In this document: positions 23,501 to 35,500 of the stretch, in pieces
How positions within the stretch are numbered: position 1 is the first letter of the stretch
How the letters are laid out: each line of letters opens with the position of its first letter
Assembly: GCF_036711975.1 (NCBI RefSeq)
Contig: NC_091971.1
Location: 16,003,501 to 16,067,500 of the forward strand
Direction: 5' to 3'
Origin: Onthophagus taurus
Lineage: Eukaryota > Arthropoda > Insecta > Coleoptera > Scarabaeidae
DNA length: 64,000 nucleotides
Notes under the pieces: generated by a model
Told to the model about the DNA's origin: nothing
The model's input: only the letters and a program-made list of their open reading frames with translations
The model's database searches: none
Made by a program: the position numbers and the translations under genes

Positions 23501-26500
23501 ATGCCGTTGATAGAAAGACAGGCAATTTACTTCCAACACTATGGATGCCCTACACATTCTACAGCACTCGTGTATGAATGTTTAAATTTAATATTCCGAG
23601 AAAAGATTACATCTAGAAATGGTCCAATTGCGTGGCCTCCAAAGTTTTCCGACCTTACAATATTAAATTTTTTTATGGAGTCGCCTTAAACAACTAGTTT
23701 TCGCTCAACCAATACCGAACAATCGAGAAATACTAAAAGAACGAATAACAAATGGTATAGGACAAATACGCAAGAAATTCAGAATTTAGGCATCGTATAG
23801 AAAAGTGTGCAACAAGAGGTGGATATTATGTTGAATAAACGACAGTTATGTTTACGTTCGTTTTTTTATAAATAAAATAAAATTATAATATAATAAAATA
23901 TATGATGTTCAACCAAAGTAGATGGATCCTTCTGAAATTTTGTATAGGACCATACTTTCGAATTTTGAACAACTGTTCTTAATCAAATTTTTCTATATCA
24001 TGTAGTAATTGTAATAGTTTTCAATTCACTGTCAAGGTCGACTTTGTTTTCAAAATATGAAAATATTCTTAAAATGCTTTTCACACCAAGCAGGGCTTAT
24101 ACCTCTTGTAATGAGTGCCTTGTACAGGTGTCCAAATTTCGATGGGTTTGCAGGGTATCTCAGTTATTATGAAAGATAGAAAGTTGCGGCTTTCGCGAAC
24201 CTGAGCTACTTTTTTGTGAAACTTACAATGGCGCAAACCAAATTTTCATAGCCCTCTTCGTTTTTAATATACAGGGAGTGTTTCAAAATTTACGATTTTC
24301 AGACGCCTCCTGTATCTCGGCTATCCGGAAACGTAAAAACGGGTTCTAATAGATTTTTTCACGTAGAATCCAATGGTGCACGTAGAATTTTTCTAGTCAT
24401 CACGGTTTTTGAGTTATAAAGAGTTAAGTATTTTAGAAGTCGAGTATTCAGTATTTGAGTTGTGTTTATAACTCAAAAACCGTGATGACTAGAAAAATTC
24501 TACGTGCACCATTGGATTCCACGTGAAAAAATCTATTAGAATCAGTTTTTACTTGTTTACTAAGTTTCCGGATAGCCGAGCTACAGGAGGTGTCTGAAAA
24601 TCGTAAATTTCAAATACTCCCTGTATATCAAAAATGAAAAGGGCTATGAAAATTTGGTTTGCGCCATTGTAAGTTTCACAAAAAAGTAGCTCAGGTTCGC
24701 GAAAGCCGCAACTTTCTATCTTTCATAATAACTGAGATACCCTGCAAACCCATCGAAATTTGGACACCCTGTACAGAGTACTGGAAGGATATTTTCAATG
24801 CTGTTTATGGACTTCCACAAAAATATCATCATCATGTTCATTGTATAAGCCAACAAGAAGTTATATGCTCAAAAGTGATCAAGTTGGAAAGCGTTTTAAA
24901 ATCAGTGAAAAAAATGATAAACTTCATAAGGTCATGTGGCTTGAATCAGCTACACTGCGTTTTCAGCGTTTTCTGTATTTTTACGTGATTTAGAAAGTGA
25001 GTACACTGGTTTATTTATTATGCAGAAGTGCGATGGCTTTCGTGTTCTATGATTCTCGATCGGTTTTGAACACTTAAAGAAGATACGCTCTTTCATGGAA
25101 GTGAAAGGACAAGATGTCAGCTTATTATCCAACGGACTTTTTTTACTAAATCTTTCATTTATGGTAGATATCACAAAACACGAAATTGCAAGGACCACGT
25201 CAAGTTATAACAGATATGCATGATCATGTGAAAGCTTTTAAGTGTCAGATGATGCTGTGGGAAAAACAGTTAGCAGTGGATAATCTGTCACATTTTCCAA
25301 CTTGTAAGGCGTGTCAGGAAAGTACACGTGCCCCAATATCATACAAAATATACAGGGCGAGTTATTAGTATCCCGGCGGTCGATAGTTACTAAACCATTT
25401 GAAAAACAAAAAAATATTTTATACAAAAGTTGTTTGACTCATTACTTTCTATTACGTAAAATTATTTTCACTTATACAGAGTGTTCCATTTAAGCGTAAC
25501 TGAGAGTACATAAATTTATTTAAATGGAACAGCCTGTATATTTTATCATATTATGAATACAACTAATTTTGTTTATACAACCGTATATGTTACTATTTCA
25601 CAGCGTTCATAGTTCCTGAGATATTCAATTGTTCGTCCAAAATGTGTCCATTACATTTTATGATCTTTTTAAAAGCCATGACAGACAATAGTCAAAGCCA
25701 GTAGGTAGATGATAGTATTCAAAGATATTAGATACATATTAAGTTTTTTAAATGGAACATCCTGTATGTTGTGTGCTAGTTGAATTGCTCATTAAGTTCC
25801 CTTTAATTAATGATAAGTATGTCATATGTCTAACTTTAATAGTTTTCCTGATATTATTTAGAATTTAAAGAAAAATGTGTAATAAAATGACATTATTGTA
25901 CTTAAAAAACTGACAGAATATATTCTGTCCTTTTTTTGTCATGACATACTTATCATTAATTAAAGGTAACTTGATGGGCAATTCAACCAGCACACAATAT
26001 ACAGGTTGTTCCATTTAAAAAACTTATGAAAAAACCATTTGAAAAACACCAAATTTATGAACACGCTATATAGCGTATTTAATATCTTTGGTTACTATCA
26101 TTTATCTACTGGCTTTGACTATTATTTGACATAGTTTCAAGGTAAAACTGGAAAAAATATCGTTTTTAAAAAGATTCTGCAATGGACACATTTGGAAAAA
26201 CAATTGAATATCTCAGGAACTATGAACGCTATGAGTTAGTAACATATACGGTTGTATAAACAAATTTAATGCTGTTCATAATATGATAAAATGTATAGGT
26301 GTTCCATTTAAAAAATCTACATACTCTCCGTTACGCTTAAATCGAACATCCTGTATAAGTGAAAATAATTTTACGTAATAAAAAGTGGTCAGCTTTTGTA
26401 TAAAACATTTTTTTCTTTCTCAAACGGTTTAGCAACTATCGTCCGTCGGGATACTAATAACTCACCCTGTATACAGAGAAAATGGGAAGCCTTCTGGCAG

Positions 26501-29500
26501 AATTTGAAAACCGTTTTCAGGATTTTAAGTCCCAAGAAAACAATTTTTCTTTATGTATTGGTCTTTTTACTATCGATATTGATAAAGTTCTCCCTCACTT
26601 GCAGATGGAAGTGATTGAGATTCAGTGTCAGATCCGTTTAAAACAAAAATTTGATAATGTTGGTACATTCGAATTTTATAACTACTTGCCTGTTCAATAC
26701 CAAGAATGTTTTAGGCCCACCAATGACTTTGAGTTTAACATGGCTGCTATAAAATGACTATTCAGTACAAATTTTTCAATCTGAAATATCTGTGAACCCA
26801 AATGGTTCACTAATTCTACACGCAATTATTACAGGGCAGGCAATCTAATGTTTGGAAATTTGAATGTTTAAATTTCGCTAGTCTGTTAGTTTTATGTTTG
26901 ACATTTGCAAAATGGGCTTTAGGCTTGAAGCAAAATGAGGAATATTGAAAATTTACTTCCAAAGTGTTGAGTCTTGAACCCAAATTGTAAGAAATTTACG
27001 TGAAAAGTTTGGAATTAATGTGGAATCAACTTAGTTTGTTGATCAATTCGTGAAACTGGATTGTTATTGGATACAACATATCGTCCAGTACGCTCATCCA
27101 TCAACTCGTCATCGTTCTCAGGAACTGAACATTTCTCACACTACTGTGAGGAAAATTTTGCATAAAGACCACGGTATGAAAGCTTACAAAGTTTAATTAG
27201 TCCAAGAACTGAAGCCTTATGACCATCCGATGCGTTTTCGGTTCGCCCAATGGGCTGGAAATCGCTTGGCTGAAGATGAGCATTTTTACCGAAAAATCAT
27301 TTTTCCAGATGAAGCCCATTTCCACATCAAAGTCCATGTCAATCAGCAAAATTGTTGCATTTGGTACTCATAAAAACCAAACGTCATCATCGAGCTCGTT
27401 TGATGGCTTGAATTTCAATGGCATGATTTGAGTTTTCTGTATAAATTCCACAAATTGCTTTTACTGAATAATATCGTAAAGTATTGCTATACCACAATTC
27501 TTTTGGAAACCAAATTGCTCACCCGTGAAGTATTTATTTTTATTCAAAAAGTTAAGTATCCTTTGCTCTAAAATTTTTTTTTAGAACCTTAGAGAAAGCA
27601 GGCATGATGATTATCTTTTATATTCATAGAGTGAAATTAGTTCAGCTAACTCCCTTTACAAAAATTACATTGCAAGGAACCATCTTACAGTTTGATTTTA
27701 AACTGATCTATTTTCATGTGCAATTATATAACTTTCATTTTGTAATATAATATGTTTTAATATTTTTATGTTTTATTATTAGGCAAAAGGTCTCGTGAAA
27801 ACTATAGTAAACGAAAAATTAAAAGACGAAATGCGTAAAAATTCAGAATTATTTTCTTCTCATTTAAATCTTCAACCGAGTGACACAGCTTTATTCATAA
27901 ACGGTCTTTTCTATGATGTCGATCTCGTCGATGTTTATGGAATATTAGACATTTTAAGACAGGAATTGCGTACAATCGATGGTTTACATTCAATAGGAGT
28001 TGGAAGCTCACGATTATCTTCATTATTAGCTTTGGATTTTGGCGATTCTAGTTCCACGCAAGAATTCGCTATCGATATCCGCGATTCGGCAATTAATTGG
28101 ATTAACGACATTGAAAATGACGCTAAATATCATCGTTGGTCATCAAATTTAATGGATTTGTTAAGACCAACATTTCCAGGAATGATTCGACAAGTTCGTA
28201 GAAACTTATTTAATTTGGTTGTGATTATTGATCCTTTAGATCCAAAAGTAAGAGGAATTGTAAAACTTTTGGAATCTTTTGTTATCCACATAGCCCCAAT
28301 TCGCGTTGGAATTGTATTTTCGGTAAATTCTTCGCCGGTTGTAACCGGTTTAGAGGACGCAGGAGTCGCAATGGTGTGCGCTTTTAATTATATTTCGCAA
28401 AATAAAGATTCAACAACCGCTTTAAACTTTTTACACCACATTTATTCAATCGCAAAATCCGATGAAAAAATAACCGTTGAAGATATAAGTAATTATATTC
28501 GAAAAAAATATGATGATGATCCTAATGATATCTTAGGTGATGATTCTGATTATAATTTCGGTCGTCAATTAGCTGAAGATTTTATTCAAAGAACGGGATT
28601 AAAGGGTTTTCCTCAAGCTTTAATAAACGGTATCCCGATTCAAAGTTCCCAAATAAACGTCGACGATTTTGAAGAAGCCCTTCTCCAAGAGGTTATGTCG
28701 CAAACTCCCATTTTTCAAAAAGCGATTTATCGCGGAAAATTACAAGAACGCGATGACGTTTTCGATTTTATAATGAGCCAACCGAACGTAATGCCGCGCT
28801 TAAATGAACGAGTTTTAAATAAGGAAGGTTCGGTTTATTTAGATTTAAGCGGAACTCCTTGTTCTACTATGAAAATTGATGATTTAATTAAGCTTTCACC
28901 AAGAGATATGACTGCCACAGCTTTGGAGAATTTGAAATATTTTACAAGTCAAAGGAAAATCGAGAAATATCATTCAATGACTTATTGGATTGTGGGTGAT
29001 TTAAATGATGAGAAATCAAGACGTTTATTATCTGAAGCTTTAGATCATATGAAATCTAATAATGACATTCGAGTTAGTTTTTTGCCGAATGTAAATGGAG
29101 ATAATAGGGATAATTATTTAAATAAATTGGTTTTGGCAGCTTTAAATGAACTCCCTGCTAAAGAAGCTTATAATTTTGTTGTTCAATTATTAAAAGATCC
29201 AAAAATTGAGGTTCCAACTCAATTGAAAGATAAAATAGAATCACAAGAATTATCGTTGAAAATGCTTAGAGTTTATTGTCAACGTGTATTATCTTTCAAC
29301 GATACGAATAGGGGGGTAATTATAAATGGAAGGGTTTTGGGTCCATTTGAAACCAACGAAGATTTCACCGGGGATGATTTCGCTTTATTAGATCAATTTA
29401 CTTCAACAACTTATCTTAAACAAATTACGGAAACTTTAGATCAAACCGACGATGATAATGTACTCACAACAAACGGACTTTTAAGAATCATTTCGATTTT

Positions 29501-32500
29501 AAATTCGCGACCCCAAACAAAATCCCGTTTTGAAATTAAATATGTCGGCGATGAACATTCAGTTTTGAAATTTCCGGCTTCTGATCCAAACAAAGCCGCT
29601 TTTGATATCGTCGCTGTCGTCGATCCGGTTTCGAGAGGAGCACAAAAAATAGGCCCAATTTTACAAGTCTTACAAGAAGTACTTAATTGCAATATAAGAG
29701 TGTTCTTAAATAGCGTAGAAAAAAATAGCGATATGCCGGTTAAAAGTTTTTATCGATTCGTTTTGGAGTCTGAGATACATTTCGGTGAAGATGGCAAACA
29801 ACTTTTGGGTCCTAGTGCCAAATTTGGAAATATGCCAACTTCGCCGTTATTAACCCAAAATATGCATGTTCCAGAAAATTGGTTAGTTGAAGTCGTCCGA
29901 TCTGTATATGACTTGGATAATATTCGATTGGAAGATGTTGATAGCAATGTTCATAGTGAATATGAACTGGAATATTTGTTGGTTGAAGGTCATTGTTTTG
30001 AATCAACAACAGGAAGTCCACCACGTGGGCTTCAAATTACTTTAGGAACTGAACATAAACCGGTTATTGTCGATACTATTGTTATGGCTAATTTAGGATA
30101 TTTTCAATTAAAAGCGAATCCTGGAGCTTGGTTATTGCGACTTAGACAAGGTCGAAGTGCTGATATTTATGATATTGTTAGGTAAAAAGTTAATCTACAG
30201 GATGGTCCATTTAACGACTATCTCGAAAACGGTTTATTTTACATAAAAATGAACCAAATGAAAGTTGTTCTGTGCGAAGGGGGAAACCATATGACATATG
30301 ATAACATTTTTTGACCTTGACCTTATTTTCAAGGTTATATGAAGGTCACGACCAATTTTCTAAATGGCACCCTATATTTTTGATTGTAAAATCTGAATGT
30401 ATCGTGTGGTTTTGCCACGACGAAACATCTTTTGTAGACAAAATCTAGGGTAGAGAAACCAGTTATGGCCACATTTAGTACTCTTCAACTTTTAAAATTC
30501 GGTATCTTAGCTCTTGTTGCATATAGACACCTTCCATTTTATTTGCGTACCAAGTATTTTAAAACAAAAAAAAAATAATTATCAAAAGTAAATCAATTTC
30601 TCCATTTATGGCCACCAAAACCGCTGTTATATCCATAAAAGTTTCCACTTATGGCCACCATAATTTGTTTGCGTAAAAAATCAACCGCAATAAAATACAA
30701 TTTTTAGATTTTATTAGGCACATAGATACAACAAAAGTTAAGGAGATAAATACATTTATTGTTTTTCAAATACGTCTACAGCTCTGCGGAAAACAATCGT
30801 CATCTTTCAATCAACATTTTTCAGTTCGGGTTCTGGAAGCGTTCCAAGGATTTCTTCGTTTGTAATGGCACATTTGCCATTGTCTAACACGTTGAAATGT
30901 GTCTTACAATTAGTCTGATCTAAGCTTTTTAGACATTGTACTTCAAACTCAACGTCCAACACACTCCTGCAGGGCAGAATACACTACATATCAATTGTTT
31001 TTTGATTTTCTGTCTCAATATCGTCTACATCATCTAAGCTGCTTCCGCTTTCATTCCACTCTTCTTCTTCTAAACAGTTTTCCTTTGTCTTTTTCGTCTT
31101 CTTTGCCTTCTGCGCTTCCTCTACTTTATTTTTCTGCACTATACTTTTCTTCTTTCTCTCCATTATCAGCTCTTCTCGAATCTTCTTCTCTTTCTCTTTG
31201 AGTTCAAAATACTCCACCCATTTGTCAGACGTAACAACGCTTGGAGTATTCTTTTTTCCTTTTTCGTACTGTCAGTTTATGGTGTGGTTAAGGAATGACA
31301 TCACTGAGCCAAGAGACCGTTTAGGTGTGGCAAGTATATTCGACGTTGATGATGTTGATGGATAAACACTTTCAGCTTTGCTGTTGAAGTAGAAATCCTG
31401 TAATTGTTGAGCTTCTAGTTGATGAGGTAAGCATTCTTGGGAGTTTGAAATTTGGGGTGTTTGCATCTCAGTGACTATTTCATTAGAAGCTTTGAATTCT
31501 TGCATCACCTCTATTTCCGAGACTGGTTTGAAAATGGAGTTTTCAAAATCCATTGAAGCATCAAATTTAACAGAATGGCCATAACTTGGTTTACGCTAAT
31601 TCACTTATGGCCACATCATGGCCATAACTGGCAAATTTCACAAAATTCGCTCTACTTATGGCCACGGTAATAAAAATACACTTAACCTCAATTTATAGTT
31701 ATAATATTATTAAATACGTTGACACTCTATCCAGTGTTAGTGAAATCATTCACAACTCTGTAAAAGGTACTTCTCGAAGGCGTATTTCGATCAGGAAAAC
31801 GTTCTCGATACAAAGCTATACTATCAGTAATTTTTCTGCCGCTTTATCCATAAATAAAAATCATTTCTACTTTTTCTGCCACACTTAGAGTATCCATGAT
31901 TTAATGACTTAGTTTAAACACTTTGCCTTAATGTAAAACGATAGAATGAATTCAGAATTTGTTGCCAAGCAGTTTTTATGCAAATTTAGTTTTACCTGAT
32001 ACATTTTAAAACAATTCATCCCATTAAGTCTCTGAAAATGCCGACATAAGCAGTTCCACGAACTCTTGTTTTTTATGCGTTATTCTATTATCAAATTGAC
32101 AAAGGCGGAGAAATGTTGGAACCTTTTAGATCTCTTTCCAAAGGTATTTCCGACGACCAGGTCACCCTATGTACCTCTTCTGGATTTTTTTTGTTGAGCA
32201 TTCTTCTTAAATAGTATTCTAAGAATTAACAACTAAAGGCAATGTATCGTAACGGGTAGGAAAATGTTTAAAAATTCATAAATCTTATTTGTTCTTGCTA
32301 AATTATAAACGTTAGTTAATTGTTTCTGAAGATGTTTTGCCATTGTACTGGCAAAACCATACAGTCAAATATTTTTTTTTTTTTTTGATTTACTATACTT
32401 TTATCCACAGATTCAGATTTTACAGTAAAGTACTCTGAGCTACTCTGAGTTTTGTTGTAGTGCTTGATGAGGAATGTAGTACTTAGCAGGTTGATCTTCG

Positions 32501-35500
32501 GGTTGTATTTTTGTCATATAACCAAGTTTTAAGTACTCTTCCATAAATTCAAGGTATTGGAATTTTAATTGTTCATTTTTTGCCAGTCTTCTTTCCATTT
32601 ATGTTAGTCTTGCTACTCCACGTTTGGATTCACCAAATTCTGATTCAGTTTTAAATGGGATTGTGACAGTGTATCATTTCTCTTTGTGTTGTTTTGGTAA
32701 TGATCTTCACAATCGGCATCTTCTTTCGTTTGAATTCTTGGAACTAAAACTTCTTCAATTTCCCAAAGCGTCTTCTTCGACTCGATTTATCATGCTTATA
32801 AATGTGGTAGCTTGTTTGTCTTTCATTGTTCCTGATAAAATCCATCTAAACCCGTCTTGAATGATTTTTCCATATTCTTCTGCTCCGATTATAACATCTA
32901 TAGGACCAGGAATATTATAGGTGGGATCAACTAGGATTTTGTTGTTTCAGTGTTCGTCTGAGGAAATTGGTAGATTTTTGTTTGGTAATGATTGCGTTAG
33001 CTTACATAAAATGGAAAGTGGTATTAAGAGTAAAGTTACTCGGAAAATGAGGTTGGACGTTTAGGTCCACTTTCCATTTTGATATCTTTGGTGAGCCGTC
33101 TTCCAGCCTAGATATTTTGGCATGTATTTTTTGCCTTGGATGAGCGAGTAAGTGCGCTGCTTCTTCCGTGATGAAGGAGGCTTGGAATCCTGGATCAATA
33201 AGTATTCGGAGTTTTTCGGAATTGCCGGAAACTGTCTTGACTTTCACCAGGGCTGTTGCTAGAGGAATTTCACTTTCTAGTCCGCTTGATGCAATCCTGT
33301 TCTTTCTTTCTTTTTTGGTAGAAACTAAGATTACAATTTTGTAGATTTTGTGCTTTGGTTAATCTGCTTGTTCTCATCTCTATGAAGCAACGTATGATGT
33401 AGCTTTTGTCGTGAGCTAAGCAATTTTCGAAATTTGATGTACCCTGTCGTTTCTGGAACTGTAAGTTTTTTGAATTTCATGCAAAAGTGTATTATGTGGT
33501 TTTCTTTACAATATCTGCACTTATTCTTATTGTAAGCTTTTTTTGCTTGCATTGGATTATTTCGCTTTTTTGGTTCAGCGATTGCTTCTAGTGTTTGGAA
33601 GCGAGTTCTGAGAAAACTTAATGAATCTTGGAAGTCTTGTATTTTATGTGGTTCTTTCAACGACAGTTCGTATTGCTTGTTCGTCTCATTTTCTGACAAG
33701 TATTCTTCCTAAGATAGGACCCCAAGATTCCGTTGGAATTCCCAGGTTCGATATGGTTGGAGACACTCGACTGTTGTGTCGTGTAATTCCTTTATCTTTT
33801 CCCCGTTTTCAGTCGTAGTTGCTGGCAGATTCAAAATCTTGTCCTGTAGTTTTGATAGAATTAATTGTTTTGGTCATGTTTTTGTAGAAGTGTCCACGCT
33901 GCATCATAATTACTATCGGATATTTGCAGTTGTTGGATTATTCGACTAGCTTCTCCTTTCAGGTACGTCTTGAAATATTGCATTTTTTCGACTTTTGTTA
34001 GGGATATACTAGTGTGGATTATTTTTTGGAAAAGGTCATATAAGGTGATTCATTGGTCATAGGATCCATCAAATACGGGAAGTTTTATTTATGGAAGAGG
34101 GATAGCAGTATTCTTAGGGATATGTTGTGTTTCAGAGGAAGGTGGGTTAGAAATGATGTCTTCTAGTTTTTCCATTACGGCAAAAAAATCTGTCTGAAGG
34201 TTGGAATATACATCTTCTTCCAAGTATCGGGCTTGAAATCTTGTTTCTTCTATCTGGATATCTTCTTCCAATCTTGAGATGCTGTACATTTGCTGTTGAA
34301 GTTGACGTCGAAGATATTCATAAGTGCTTTTTTGTTTTGATTGCACCATTTCTAGTTTTACTTTGTCGATTAGTTTACCCATTTCTTTGATTCTTATTTC
34401 CTGCCTTTTTATTCTTCGGATCTGTTCTGGATCTTCAGTTGCTTCTTCCACCCTGGTTTCGGGATGTTGTGCTTTTTGACACTCTTTTATGTAGCTTAGA
34501 GCATCGTTGTACACTTGTTGTAATTGCAGGTAATAGTTTGAGGTGTAATACGAATGATTTGGTATTTTTATGGCTTCCATTTTGCCATCATTTTCTTCGA
34601 TCTTCTTCCAAAGTGATTCGAGGGTGTGTAAACGCTTTTGTATATACTCTTTTGTCATATTGATGTGTAACTTCTTGATATTTTGACCGATTTCTTCTTG
34701 ATTTTGGGCATATTGGGCATCCATGATGAAGGAAAAGTGTAAGGTTTTGTTTGTTTATTTTTATTTATTGTTTGTTTGAAAAGATAGCTTTGTTACTGAG
34801 AGCGGGCTCACTCTCTAATTTGGCCTGATCCGTAACAAAGTGGATAATTCGCTACTGAGAGCAACCTCACTCCCCATTTTAGGCTTTGTTCTTAGATTGC
34901 TCGAAGATCCATGTTCAAACCCCTGGCAGGCCAGATATTTATTTTGAAATAGATTAAACTCCGGGCAGGCGAGATGTTTAATCTAGGAAGCATTACGAAG
35001 ATATCAACAATACTGTTTTATTAAGTCGAAATTTTGGGTTTATATACAAATCTTAACGCTAACTTAACAATTAATAAAGTGTTTAAAAAACTAATTCATT
35101 TAGGTCGCATAATTTCGCGCGGTGAAGTAATTTGTCTACTGACCTTATTAAAAAAAATTAAAAGAAAAATTGAATAAAAGTATATAAGGTGCCATTTAAT
35201 AAATTGGTCGTGACCTTCATATAACCTTGAAAATAAGGTCAAGGTCAAAAAATATTATCGTCATATGGTCACAGAACAACTTTCATTTGATTCATTTTTA
35301 TGTAAAATAAATCGTTATCGAGATAATCATTTGTCTCACATTAAATGGACCAGTCTGTACATAAAGAGAGAGAGATCTTTTTTTGTATAAGCGAATATTT
35401 TAACAAAATATGAATTATTTTAGTCATGAAGGAACAGATACTCCACAAAATTCGTCAGATATCAAGGTTTTAATAAATTCATTAAGATCCTTAATTGTTA

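Larger units (their letters stand above)
30198..35357. mobile_element. 5.16-kb long-inverted-repeat element filling UGGT intron 4
   Basis: TA-flanked (30196-30197 and 35358-35359). The ends CAGGATGGTCCATTTAA and TTAAATGGACCAGTCTG open inverted arms of about 180 bases (to about 30376 and from about 35183); one internal segment of the arm, TGACCTTGACCTTATTTTCA, is perfectly conserved. The interior is a composite of a pogo-like relic (30460-31630), unassigned DNA and a BEL/Pao relic (about 32390-35150). Only about 80 bases of the present intron lie outside the element, so the ancestral intron was probably of ordinary short length. No transposase for the outer element is seen inside. Confidence 0.85.

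Noticed and set aside
29441..30024. Minus-strand open frames across UGGT exon 4
   Set aside because: They are antisense shadows of a strongly conserved coding exon and have no family resemblance.
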